Origin: Candidatus Palauibacter rhopaloidicola | GTDB lineage: Bacteria; Gemmatimonadota; Gemmatimonadetes; Palauibacterales; Palauibacteraceae | NCBI GenBank assembly: GCA_026914155.1 | Contig: JAPPGH010000015.1 | Coordinates: 1 to 55,879 of the forward strand | DNA: 55,879 nucleotides | Direction of reading: 5' to 3' | In this document: one piece after another, positions 26,381-35,658 of the stretch | Position numbering within the stretch: position 1 is the stretch's first letter | Layout: each line of letters opens with the position of its first letter | The notes under the pieces: model-generated | Databases searched by the model: none | Told to the model about the DNA's origin: nothing | What the model saw: the letters and a program-made list of their open reading frames with translations, nothing else | Position numbers and translations under genes: made by a program

Positions 26381-27706
26381 ATGTTGACCCATGAGAAAAA
26401 GGGCGCTCACCGGCGGAATCGGCCGGGCAGGCCCATGTTCCTGGCGGGTTCGCGGCGAGTCACGGTGGCCGTGACCACGCTCCTGCTGGCCTCCTTCAAC
26501 ACGGCGTGCGAAGACCTCCTGCAGGTGGACCTGCCCACCAAGGTCGCGGCTGAAAACCTCGAAAACCCGTCGGTGGCCGAAGTGCTGGTCAACAGCGCCA
26601 TCGGCGAGTTCGAGTGCGCATTCAGCCAGTTCGTGGCCGCCAGCGGACAGCTGACCGACGAGCTCAGGCATAGCTCCGGCTGGCTGGTGATGACCGAGTG
26701 GGACCACCGCAAGATCGGGCAGGACCGGGACGTGGCCCTTTGCAACGGCAACTTCGGATACGGGGTGTTCACGCCGGTGCAGAAGGCCCGCGTGTCGGCC
26801 GAATCCTCCCGCACGCGACTCGAGGAGTGGGGCGACGGCGACGTGCCCGGGCGAGCCGAGAAGATCGCCACGGTTGCGACCTACGGCGCGTTCTCGCGCG
26901 CCATCCTGGGCGAGGCCTTCTGCGAGATGACGATCGACGTCGGACCTCTGATGTCGCAGACCGAGATGCTGCAGAGCGCCGAATCGGCGCTGGGCGAGGC
27001 GATGTCGCTGGCCCAGGCAGCCGGACGCAGCGACCTGGCCACGGCGGCGCAGATTCGGCGCGCGGGAGTACGCCTGTATCTTGGCGACACCTCCGGAGCC
27101 ATGTCGGACGCGTCGGCGGTGCCGGCGGGGTTCCGCTACGACGCCAACTACTCGGCTGCGGACCTCTACCGCTACAACCGCATCTACCAGCACAACCACG
27201 TGGACGGGTTCCTCTCGCCCGAGTTCAACGACGAGAGCGGACAGCCGACCCTGGACGGAGACAACCTGGCGTTCGGCGGGATGGTCGATCCGCGGGTGGA
27301 AAGCACGCTCGCGGGCATCGGGCAGGATGGCTCGCCGCTCCGGCATATCCACAAGTACCCCTCCTGGACCAGCCCCATCGCGATTGCCAACGCGGCCGAA
27401 GCGCAGTTGATCATCGCCGAGATCGAGCTTGGCCAGACCGCGGTGGACATCGTCAACGGCTTCCACGCGGCAGCCGGCCTGCCGGCGTACGAGCCCGCCG
27501 ATGTGAACGACCGTGCCGAAGTCATGGCACAGGTGATGGAGGAACGCTACCGGGAACTGTACCTGGAGGGCCGCAGGCTGTACGACTTCCTGCGCCATGA
27601 CTTGCCCTTCGCCACGGGAACGCACCCATACGACGGGAACACGTATGGCACGACTACGTGCATGCAGATCCCACGCAGGGAGAAGGACTCGAACCCGAAC
27701 TTGTAA
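26381..27706 (+). CDS. SusD/RagB-family outer-membrane lipoprotein
   Basis: The 441-residue protein is the surface lid partner of the SusC-like receptor. A basic N-terminus and hydrophobic stretch end in a lipobox at Cys43 (FNTACEDLLQVDLP), and the 'C..LL.VD.P' beginning is the usual SusD N-terminus. The helical repeats and the closing motif YLEGRRLYDFLRH, common in RagB/SusD proteins, support the assignment. It is somewhat shorter than many SusD proteins (about 500 residues). GGGGAGA precedes the ATG by seven bases, and spacing to the SusC gene implies cotranscription. Confidence 0.9.
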   Translation: MLTHEKKGAHRRNRPGRPMFLAGSRRVTVAVTTLLLASFNTACEDLLQVDLPTKVAAENLENPSVAEVLVNSAIGEFECAFSQFVAASGQLTDELRHSSGWLVMTEWDHRKIGQDRDVALCNGNFGYGVFTPVQKARVSAESSRTRLEEWGDGDVPGRAEKIATVATYGAFSRAILGEAFCEMTIDVGPLMSQTEMLQSAESALGEAMSLAQAAGRSDLATAAQIRRAGVRLYLGDTSGAMSDASAVPAGFRYDANYSAADLYRYNRIYQHNHVDGFLSPEFNDESGQPTLDGDNLAFGGMVDPRVESTLAGIGQDGSPLRHIHKYPSWTSPIAIANAAEAQLIIAEIELGQTAVDIVNGFHAAAGLPAYEPADVNDRAEVMAQVMEERYRELYLEGRRLYDFLRHDLPFATGTHPYDGNTYGTTTCMQIPRREKDSNPNL

Positions 27707-27751
27707 AGGCCGGTGGAAGCCTCGCCACAAATGTAAAGAAAAGATTACAAT

Positions 27752-29605
27752 ATGTCACGTATAGTTTACACATTGATCGCACTTGTTGCGGTCAATTCGT
27801 GCGGACCGGCGGCACAGGCGCCCAGCAGTCCAGGAACCTCGGAGGCGCCGGATGCCGGCGAATACACGGCTCCGGACTACGACGTCAACGTCACGCGGGG
27901 CGTTCTCGTGCCCATGCGGGACGGTGTCGAGCTATCCGTCGACATCTATGCCCCAGCCGGAGCAGACCAGCCGGCGCCCGCCATCCTCACCTCCACGCCC
28001 TACGACAACAACGGGGCAAGGACGGGTGCCGTCTGGTTCGCCCAGCGTGGCTACGTCGTCGTCGCGGCAGACGTGCGCGGACGCTACGACTCCGGCGGCG
28101 ACTGGGATCCCTTCAACCCGCTTCACAAGACCGACGGTCACGACCTCGTGGAGTGGATCGCTGCACAACCCTGGTGCACCGGCAAGGTCGGGATGATCGG
28201 CGGTTCCTACCTGGGGTGGACGCAGTGGTGGACAGCCAGCACTGCGCCACCCCACCTGGCCGCTATCGCGCCCAAGGTCGCGCCGCCCGACCACTTCGAG
28301 AACCTGCCGTACCAGAACGGTGTGCTCGTGGGCGGCTGGATGCTCGACTGGGCAGCCATGCTGTCCGGCCGCACCCAGCAGATCGCCGGCGTGGGCGGAT
28401 ACCTGGGCTGGTCGGAGAACCGCCAGGATCCGCCCCACACGCCGTACATCGAGATCAACGCGTCACGGGGGCTGCGGGCAGGGCCCTGGTTCGAAGAGTG
28501 GTACCGCAACAACCTCTCGACCGCCGACTACTGGCAGGGCATCGCATACCAGACCCCGGAATCGTACTCCAACATCACGGTGCCATCGCTTTCGTTCACC
28601 GGGTGGTTCGACGCCAACTACCCCGGATCGCCGATGAACTACCTGGGGATGAAGGAGCACGGCTCAACGCCCGAAGCGCGGCGGCCCAGCATGATTATCG
28701 GGCCCTGGGTGCACGGCATCAACACCCAGTCCTCCGGCGGAATAGACTACGGCCCCGACGCGGTCATCGACGTGGACGGCTACGTCGTCCGCTGGTTCGA
28801 CCACTTCCTCAAGGGCGAAGACAACGGCGTCGAGAACGACCCGCCCGTCTACGTCTTCGTCATGGGCGAGAACCGGTGGCACGCCGAGCAGGACTGGCCC
28901 CTGCCCCAGACCGAATGGACCAACTACTACCTGACCAGTGCCAACGGCGCCAACTCATCCGACGGCGACGGCATCCTCACCACCGACGCACCCGCCGACG
29001 AGGGCCGCGACACCTACGTCTACGACCCCTTCAACCCCACCCGCGACCCCTTCGACAGCTGGCCCAACAAGAACGGCCACATCGACGGCGCGCTCGACAC
29101 CCGCGCCTCGGCAACCGGCGAGGAAGTGCTCGTCTACCGCACGCCGCCGCTTGAAGAAGCCGTCGAGGTCACCGGCCCGATCGAGATCAAACTTTACGCA
29201 TCAACGTCGGCTCGCGACACGGACTGGTTCGTGCGCCTCGTCGACATCGGTCCCGAAGGATACTCGGCGCTCCTGACCGAGGCGGTCATGCGGGCGCGGA
29301 ACCGCGACCCCGACAACGAGGGGCGCTTTAACAGCGCCCGGCTGAGCACCATCGAGCCGGACGAGGTCTACGAATACACGCTGCGGTTCTGGCGCGGGAC
29401 CGGGAACCTCTTCCTGGAGGGCCACCGAATCGGGATCGAGATCTCGTCGAGCTGGTATCCGTACTACCTGCCCAACCTGAACAGCGGCGCGGACAACGTG
29501 GCGATGGTGAGCGCCGACGAGGCCGTGGTGGCGACGCAGCAAGTGTACCACGGGGGTGAACGGGCGTCGCACATCGTATTGCCTGTCATTCGAAGAGAAC
29601 GGTAG
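27752..29605 (+). CDS. CocE/NonD-family (S15-like) alpha/beta hydrolase lipoprotein
   Basis: The 617-residue protein starts with a short signal peptide and lipobox (VAVNSC, Cys17). An alpha/beta-hydrolase domain follows with the nucleophile S152 in GGSYLGW, acid D287 in TGWFDANY and base H321 in GPWVHG. A C-terminal jelly-roll domain (about 430-610), typical of the X-Pro dipeptidyl-peptidase/cocaine-esterase family, completes it. Such enzymes release X-Pro dipeptides or hydrolyse esters and acyl-amides. Its place after SusCD and before tricorn favours a peptidase role. The first 40 bases and the region before the ATG (AAAGAAAAGATTACAAT) are strikingly AT-rich against the GC-rich background, perhaps a promoter. 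Confidence 0.88.
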   Translation: MSRIVYTLIALVAVNSCGPAAQAPSSPGTSEAPDAGEYTAPDYDVNVTRGVLVPMRDGVELSVDIYAPAGADQPAPAILTSTPYDNNGARTGAVWFAQRGYVVVAADVRGRYDSGGDWDPFNPLHKTDGHDLVEWIAAQPWCTGKVGMIGGSYLGWTQWWTASTAPPHLAAIAPKVAPPDHFENLPYQNGVLVGGWMLDWAAMLSGRTQQIAGVGGYLGWSENRQDPPHTPYIEINASRGLRAGPWFEEWYRNNLSTADYWQGIAYQTPESYSNITVPSLSFTGWFDANYPGSPMNYLGMKEHGSTPEARRPSMIIGPWVHGINTQSSGGIDYGPDAVIDVDGYVVRWFDHFLKGEDNGVENDPPVYVFVMGENRWHAEQDWPLPQTEWTNYYLTSANGANSSDGDGILTTDAPADEGRDTYVYDPFNPTRDPFDSWPNKNGHIDGALDTRASATGEEVLVYRTPPLEEAVEVTGPIEIKLYASTSARDTDWFVRLVDIGPEGYSALLTEAVMRARNRDPDNEGRFNSARLSTIEPDEVYEYTLRFWRGTGNLFLEGHRIGIEISSSWYPYYLPNLNSGADNVAMVSADEAVVATQQVYHGGERASHIVLPVIRRER

Positions 29606-29801
29606 GCCGGGGGGCGGAAGCGCGGGCAACGGGTACCAGTTTGCCAATTTTTGCCGGCGGCTGCCGGGCCTGCGGGCGTGGGGCTTTCAGGGCGAATCCC
29701 AACTGCGGTGATCGTCGTAACCGACTATTGTCAATGGCCCGCTGCGCGCCGAGAGCGCGGGACAACACCTGAAGACAACGCCAGCCAAGGGAGACCCCGC
29801 A

Positions 29802-32800
29802 GTGACTGTCTCAACCGCTTCCGCGCCTACCGGGCGCGCCGCCACCCTCGTCTCCGCGCTACTCGCCGCGGCGGCGTTCGCCCTCACGCCGCCCGAAGCC
29901 GCCGCCCAGGAGTCCACCCGGCTCCTGCGCCAGCCCACGGTCAGCGCCACGCACATCGCGTTCGCGTACGCCAACGACCTGTGGATCGTGGACCGGGCCG
30001 GCGGCGAGGCCATGCGCCTCACCACCTTCCAGGGCCAGGAAACAGACCCTCACTTCTCCCCTGACGGCCGGCACATCGCCTTCAGCGCCCAGTACGACGG
30101 CAATACCGATGTCTACGTCCTGCCCTCCAAAGGAGGGACCCCAAAACGCCTTACATGGCATCCTGGAGCCGATCAGGTCGTCGGCTGGACGCACGACGGC
30201 GGCCGCGTCGTCTTCAACTCGGGACGCACGAGCGCGCCGATCGCGTACCCCCGGTTCTTCACGGTCGCGCTCGATGGCGGCTTGCCCGAAGAGATGCCGA
30301 TTCCGCGCGGCCTGACCGGCGACTTCTCCGCCGACGGGTCGCGCTTCGCCTACCAGCAGCGCCGGCTCAACGACCCCGAGTGGCGGGGCTACCGGGGCGG
30401 GCAGGTGAACCCGGTGTGGATCGTCGACACGGACGACTGGGCGCTCGAGGAGGTCCCGTGGGACGACAGCAACGACCTCGACCCCGTCTGGCTCGGCGAC
30501 GAGGTCTTCTTCCTGTCCGACCGCGACTGGGCGACCAACATCTGGGCCTACGACACGAGCGGGCGTGCCGTCCGCCAGGTCACCCGGCACGCCGACTTCG
30601 ACGTCAAGAGCCTCGATGCGGGCGGCGGCGCGGTCGTCTACGAGCAGGGCGGCTACATCCATCTTCTCGACCCGGCCAACGGCACGGCCGAGCAGGTCGA
30701 CATCACCGTGCGCGGCGACTTCCCCTGGCTGCGCGCCCACTGGGAGAACGTCGGCGGCGGTCTCCAGAACGCATCGCTCTCGCCCACCGGCGTGCGTGCC
30801 CTCTTCGAGGCTCGCGGTGATATCTTCACCGTGCCCGCCGAGGACGGCGACTGGCGCAACCTGACCCGCACCTCGGGCGTTGCCGACCGCAGCCCCGCGT
30901 GGTCCCCCGACGGCCGCCACGTCTCCTGGTTCTCGGATGCGTCGGGCGAGTACCGGCTCGTGATCGGCTCCCAGGACGGCCTGGGCGAGCCGCGCGAAAT
31001 TGTCATCCCGAACCCGACCTTCTTCTTCACCCCCACCTGGTCCCCCGACTCCGAGCACCTCGCCTTCACCGACACCGACCTCAATCTCTGGCGCGTCGAG
31101 GTCGCAACCGGCGATGTCACCCTCGTCGACACCGACCGGTACGCGCACCCGCTGCGCACGATCGACCCCGTGTGGTCCCCCGATTCCCGCTGGCTGGCCT
31201 ACGCCAAGCGCCTCGATAGCCAGTTCCATGTCGTCATGGTCCACTCGCTCGCCGACGGCACGACCCGCCAGCTCACCGACGGCCTCTCGGACGCGCTCTC
31301 CCCCGCCTGGGACGCGGGCGGCAAGTACCTCTACTTCCTCGCCAGCACCGACTACGGGCTGAGCAGCGGCTGGCTCGACATGACCTCCTATGAGCGTCCG
31401 GTGCGCCGCGCGCTCTACCTGGCCGTGCTCCAGGCCGACGAGCCCTCGCCGTTCCTTCCGGTCAGCGACGAAGAGGCGGCCGACGACACGGGCGACGAGG
31501 AGGAGGGGGGTGAGGGCGGAGATTCGCGCGGCGGCGACGCGGACGACACCGACGGGGACGACATCCGCATCGACTTCGAGGGGATGGGGCAGCGCATCCT
31601 CGCGGCCGGCGTCCCGGCGCGCAACTACTCGGGTCTCACAGCGGGGCCCCAAGGTGTCGTCTTCTTCACGGGCCCGGGCGCGGGCGGTGCGGGGCCCATG
31701 GCCGCCCTGACGGGTCCCGGCGCGGGCACGCTCTACCGCTATTCCCTGGACGACGACGAGGCCACCCCGTTCCTGACGCCGGTCCAGCAATTCAGCGTCT
31801 CGGCGGACGGGCAGAAGCTGCTCTACCGCAGCGGTCCGTCGTGGGGCGTGGTCGGCACCTCCGGCAGCCCGAGCGTCGGCGACGGCACGATCGACACCGC
31901 GGTGCGCATGCGTGTCGACCCGCGCGAGGAGTGGCGGCAGCTCTTCCGCGAGGCGTGGCGCTACCAGCGCGACTTCCTCTACGTCGAGAACGTCCACGGT
32001 GCCGACTGGCCGGCTGTTCACGACATGTACGAGCCCTGGATCGAGCACGTCGCGCACCGCTCCGACATGAACTACCTCCTCGACGTGCTCGCCGGCGAGG
32101 TCGCGATCGGGCACTCGTACGTCTTCGGCGGCGACAACCCCGACGTCGAGACCGTGCCAGTCGGGCTCCTGGGCGCGGATCTGGAGGAGGACGCGGGGCG
32201 CTACCGCATTGCCCATATCTACACCGGCGAGAACTGGAACCCGGGCCTGGAGTCGCCGTTGAGCGCGCCCGGGACGGATGTCGCCGAGGGCGACTACATT
32301 ATCGCGGTCGACGGCGTGGCGCTGGAGGCCCCGACCAACCCGTACAGCCTGTTTGAGGGCACGGTCGGGCGGCAGGTGGCACTGCGTGTCGGCGCGAGGC
32401 CGGACGGCGAGGGGTCGAGGGTCGTGCAGGTCGTCCCGGTGGCCAACGAGGGCGCGCTCAGGTCGCGCGAGTGGGTCGAGGACAACCGCCGCAAGGTCGA
32501 CGAGATGTCCGGCGGCCGGCTCGCCTATGTCTGGCTCCCCAACACTGCGCAGGGCGGCTACACCTACTTCAACCGCTACTATTTCGCGCAACAGGACCGG
32601 GAGGGCGCGGTCGTCGACGAACGCTACAACGGCGGGGGTTCGGCGGCCGACTACATCGTCGACCTGATGGCCAGGCCGCTGATGGGCTACTTCAACAACC
32701 CGGCCGGCGACCGCACGCCGTTCCGGTTGCCCGGCGCCGGGATCTGGGGCCCGAAGGTCATGATCATCAACGACGCGGCCGGGTCGGGCGGCGATCTTCT

Positions 32801-33140
32801 TCCGTACATGTTCCGTTTCCGCGGGATCGGCCCGTTGGTGGGGACAAGGACGTGGGGAGGCCTGGTAGGGATCTGGGACGTGCCCCCGCTGATCGATGGC
32901 GGGCTGGTGACCGCGCCGCGCGGCGGCTTCTTCGATCTGAACGGCGAGTGGAAGGTCGAGAACGAGGGCGTCGCGCCCGATATCGAGGTGCGGCAGATCC
33001 CGGCGGAGATGATCGCGGGGCGCGACCCGCAGCTCGAGGCCGCGGTGGCCGAGGCGATGCGGCTGCTGGAGACGGAAGCGGTGGAGATCCTGGCGGAGCC
33101 GGATCCGCCGGTGCGGGCGAGAAGGCCGGGGGGGTTGTAG
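29802..33140 (+). CDS. Tricorn-type protease (S41 family), secreted
   Basis: The 1112-residue protein has a signal peptide, then two beta-propeller regions built of 'WSPDGRHVSW' type repeats (about residues 40-340 and 340-640), an acidic linker (EEAADDTGDEEEGGEGGDS), a PDZ-like segment (about 820-900) and the C-terminal S41 core. The catalytic Ser is S995 in NDAAGSGGD, with H771 in GHSYVFGG and E1055 in ENEGVAPD as the matching tricorn residues. Tricorn trims oligopeptides released by larger proteases. The GTG start follows AGGGAGA. Secretion signals mean it would act in the periplasm, unlike archaeal tricorn. The next gene starts one base after its stop. Confidence 0.93.
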   Translation: MTVSTASAPTGRAATLVSALLAAAAFALTPPEAAAQESTRLLRQPTVSATHIAFAYANDLWIVDRAGGEAMRLTTFQGQETDPHFSPDGRHIAFSAQYDGNTDVYVLPSKGGTPKRLTWHPGADQVVGWTHDGGRVVFNSGRTSAPIAYPRFFTVALDGGLPEEMPIPRGLTGDFSADGSRFAYQQRRLNDPEWRGYRGGQVNPVWIVDTDDWALEEVPWDDSNDLDPVWLGDEVFFLSDRDWATNIWAYDTSGRAVRQVTRHADFDVKSLDAGGGAVVYEQGGYIHLLDPANGTAEQVDITVRGDFPWLRAHWENVGGGLQNASLSPTGVRALFEARGDIFTVPAEDGDWRNLTRTSGVADRSPAWSPDGRHVSWFSDASGEYRLVIGSQDGLGEPREIVIPNPTFFFTPTWSPDSEHLAFTDTDLNLWRVEVATGDVTLVDTDRYAHPLRTIDPVWSPDSRWLAYAKRLDSQFHVVMVHSLADGTTRQLTDGLSDALSPAWDAGGKYLYFLASTDYGLSSGWLDMTSYERPVRRALYLAVLQADEPSPFLPVSDEEAADDTGDEEEGGEGGDSRGGDADDTDGDDIRIDFEGMGQRILAAGVPARNYSGLTAGPQGVVFFTGPGAGGAGPMAALTGPGAGTLYRYSLDDDEATPFLTPVQQFSVSADGQKLLYRSGPSWGVVGTSGSPSVGDGTIDTAVRMRVDPREEWRQLFREAWRYQRDFLYVENVHGADWPAVHDMYEPWIEHVAHRSDMNYLLDVLAGEVAIGHSYVFGGDNPDVETVPVGLLGADLEEDAGRYRIAHIYTGENWNPGLESPLSAPGTDVAEGDYIIAVDGVALEAPTNPYSLFEGTVGRQVALRVGARPDGEGSRVVQVVPVANEGALRSREWVEDNRRKVDEMSGGRLAYVWLPNTAQGGYTYFNRYYFAQQDREGAVVDERYNGGGSAADYIVDLMARPLMGYFNNPAGDRTPFRLPGAGIWGPKVMIINDAAGSGGDLLPYMFRFRGIGPLVGTRTWGGLVGIWDVPPLIDGGLVTAPRGGFFDLNGEWKVENEGVAPDIEVRQIPAEMIAGRDPQLEAAVAEAMRLLETEAVEILAEPDPPVRARRPGGL

Positions 33141-33141
33141 G

Positions 33142-34197
33142 ATGCGCGCAGTGGCTGGAGTCGTCGTGCTGCTTGCCGTGACGATGTCACAGGGCGCCGG
33201 CCAGGTCATTGCCGGGCCCAACGGTCCCGTCGAATTCATCGGGTTGCAGGATTGGGGCGCGCGGGAGCTGTTCGACGCGATTCAGGAGCTCGATCCAGAC
33301 CGTCCATTCAGCGCGTGTGCCGCTGACATGCGGTTCGCACTCGGGTTTGCCCAGGCGGGCGCGTTTAGCTTCTCGGTCGAAGGATCAGACGACACGTACA
33401 CGGTGGTGGTGGGTGTGGAAGACAGCGCGCGAGTCCGGTATCGCCCGACAGGGAGCGAAACAATTGCTCTGCCGGAACCCTGGGAGAACCTGAGGGCGGT
33501 CGCCAGCGAGGACATGGACATCCTCGCTATGGCCGCACGCGCGCTTCACTGGCACGATGTCACCGTGGATGGCGTCCCCATGAGTCGGCGGGAGCTTGGT
33601 GAACTCATGGGTGCCGATCCCGGGACGCTGGATGAGGTTTGGGGTCTCCTCGACCGCGCCGACGGAGAAATGGATCGCCGACTCGCCCACGAGGTGCTCG
33701 CCAGCGATTCATCGTGGCTGGCACGATCGGTCGCGACGCTTGTGCTCGGCAATTTCATTGATGACGACACGTCATGGCACGCCCTGGTGGGGTCGCTGAT
33801 CGATCCCGATGCACGAGTCAGCTCGGTCGCCATGGCAATGGTCGACGGGCTGGGCCTGGGAGAGAAGGACCCTGTCGATTGGTTCAGGGCCCGCGCCCCT
33901 CTGTCAGCCATCTTCGGGGGAACGAATCCGTTCGCGTTCCGATACACTCTGGACGTCCTGGTTGCTACGAACGTAGACCCTGAGTTCGCGCGACAGCTGG
34001 TACGGGAGCGCCCGGATCTGCTCCTTGCGCACGTCGGGGCCGAGCATGACCGCACCCGAGAGCCTGCCGTGAACTTCCTGAGGGCCGTCAGCGGCGAGGA
34101 CTTTGGAACGGATGTCGAGGCGTGGAGGGCGTGGGTCACCGGTCAACCGGGCGAGCGCCAGCCGGCCAGCATCACTCCACCTTGGGCCATCCGGTAG
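33142..34197 (+). CDS. Secreted protein of unknown function with HEAT-like helical tail, paralog 1
   Basis: The 351-residue protein has a signal peptide (VVVLLAVTMSQGAGQ) and no family I recognise. Residues 22-110 contain [19 protein letters not shown] and a beta-rich [17 protein letters not shown] stretch. From about 150 on it is helical with short alternating units ([26 protein letters not shown]), suggestive of HEAT-type repeats. A close paralog lies at 35659-36687 with long identical blocks, at both protein and DNA level. It starts one base after the tricorn stop, so it may be translated with it. Its 3' end is convergent with a propeller gene eight bases away. Confidence 0.7.
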   Translation: MRAVAGVVVLLAVTMSQGAGQVIAGPNGPVEFIGLQDWGARELFDAIQELDPDRPFSACAADMRFALGFAQAGAFSFSVEGSDDTYTVVVGVEDSARVRYRPTGSETIALPEPWENLRAVASEDMDILAMAARALHWHDVTVDGVPMSRRELGELMGADPGTLDEVWGLLDRADGEMDRRLAHEVLASDSSWLARSVATLVLGNFIDDDTSWHALVGSLIDPDARVSSVAMAMVDGLGLGEKDPVDWFRARAPLSAIFGGTNPFAFRYTLDVLVATNVDPEFARQLVRERPDLLLAHVGAEHDRTREPAVNFLRAVSGEDFGTDVEAWRAWVTGQPGERQPASITPPWAIR

Positions 34198-34205
34198 TTG
34201 TCCAC

Positions 34206-35468
34206 TTACCTGCCTTCCACCCACTGACTCACGACGATCGTTGGCACGTCGAGTTCATCGCGTTCCATATGGACTACGAGACCATGGGGTCCGAAAGCAG
34301 TTGGCATCGCCGGTTGGCCGACGGCGAGCGTGCCCAAGTACTCGTGATCCGCGTTGAAGACATCGATCGGCCCATCGTCATCCCACGGATCCTCGCCGCG
34401 ACGCTGGATCCACAGCCCACCGTCCCAAGTGACCGCTATCCCCCGTACCACCGGGACTTCGTGGTAGAAGCCTCGATTCCGAATCCTCTGGCGGCTCTCC
34501 CCGGGGGGTTGCGGCGGCAAGGCCCCAGCCGAAGACGAACGTCCCGCTGACCGTTCATCGAGGAGCTGAAGTCGCGACGCGACCAACTCCTGCCGGATCC
34601 GTTCGGACACCGCCTCTGGCGAGGGCGGCCGTGTCAGAACGTTGATGACTGATCCATCAGGACGGGCGAGTTTGATAGCGTACGCGGAGGAGTCGGAGTA
34701 GGCGATGGTGCCGTTGGGCAGCACATCCCAGTGAAACCCCGGCTCGAAGTACCGGTCTTCCGTCGTCGCGACCACACTCGACCAGTCTGCTGCGTCGGCC
34801 GATGACAGGCTGGCGCCGGGGCGAGGTGCCCTCCATCCGTGCAGGATCGGGCTCGATGTCATCACATCCCCGGACAGGTCCAACATTTCAAGCGCGCGAT
34901 CATCGACCCCCGCCGGATTCTCGTCCTCCGGTTGTCCCGTGCGGCGATTAGCAAAGTTCGCCATTTGGGCCAGCACGCCACCGACCCCTTGGGCGATGAT
35001 TCCGTCGCCCAGCGGATCGGCCCGAATCCTCTCTCTGAAACCGAGGGTGGCGGTCAGCGGAGTGGTCTCGTCGGCCAGCCTGACGAAACGCTCAAGTTCG
35101 CCTTCGGGGTTGAACACCTGGATTGCGGAATGGCCCATGTCGGGCAACGCTAAGCGGCCATCGCGCCACACCGCGATTACCAAACTCATCTGGAACTCGC
35201 CCGGCCCTTCGCCCTCGCGTCCGACAACACGCACAAGTTGACCGTCGGGTCCGATTACAACGACGCGCTGGTTCACAACGTCCAGCACCAGCAGGTTACC
35301 GGCTCCATCGAAGCTCATCTCCAGGCGAGGCCCGAAAAAGGCCCACTCTTGCGCGTTCAAACCACCCACGCGGTAAAGCTCGGTCATGTCTGCGGTCAGC
35401 GGATGGTCCTGCGCGACGGCTGGGGTTGCGAGCAGGGTGGCTATGATTGGGTAGGTAGCTGTTCTCAC
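34206..35468 (-). CDS. Secreted six-bladed beta-propeller protein, GEGPGE family (copy 2)
   Basis: The roughly 420-residue protein begins at a GTG six bases after GGAAGG, which puts a clean signal peptide (TATYPIIATLLATPAVAQD) at the N-terminus. Blade repeats include GNLLVLDVVNQRVVVIGPDGQLVRVVG followed by REGEGPGEFQMSL at about residues 75-90, the motif shared with three other genes in the window. No catalytic motif is visible. The gene is convergent with paralog 1 upstream in the map and divergent from paralog 2, with which it shares a 190-base intergenic region. Confidence 0.78.
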   Translation of the reverse strand: MRTATYPIIATLLATPAVAQDHPLTADMTELYRVGGLNAQEWAFFGPRLEMSFDGAGNLLVLDVVNQRVVVIGPDGQLVRVVGREGEGPGEFQMSLVIAVWRDGRLALPDMGHSAIQVFNPEGELERFVRLADETTPLTATLGFRERIRADPLGDGIIAQGVGGVLAQMANFANRRTGQPEDENPAGVDDRALEMLDLSGDVMTSSPILHGWRAPRPGASLSSADAADWSSVVATTEDRYFEPGFHWDVLPNGTIAYSDSSAYAIKLARPDGSVINVLTRPPSPEAVSERIRQELVASRLQLLDERSAGRSSSAGALPPQPPGESRQRIRNRGFYHEVPVVRGIAVTWDGGLWIQRRGEDPWDDDGPIDVFNADHEYLGTLAVGQPAMPTAFGPHGLVVHMERDELDVPTIVVSQWVEGR

Positions 35469-35600
35469 GTTAGGCCTTCCGGAACGAACTTCCGCATCGG
35501 GTGCGTGGCGATTCCTGCGAACCAAGGTATATTGCGGTCACCGACGCCAGCGAGGCAGAAGTGCGGCTCGTGGCGGAGTGGGGGTGGCGCCGACTACGTT

Positions 35601-35629
35601 TTGTGCTTTCACCGGCTAACCGCGATACT
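35601..35629 (+). promoter_or_regulatory. Possible promoter for paralog 2
   Basis: TTGTGC at 35601-35606 and GATACT at 35624-35629 are separated by 17 bases and lie 30 bases upstream of the ATG at 35659. The match is moderate, and no operator-like repeat is visible nearby. Confidence 0.35.
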
Positions 35630-35658
35630 CAACAACCCCGTGCGAGAGGATTCGCTGA

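Noticed and set aside
29859..33239. Open frame of about 1126 codons on the minus strand opposite tricorn
   Set aside because: Low-complexity composition without domains; it is antisense to a clearly recognised protease.
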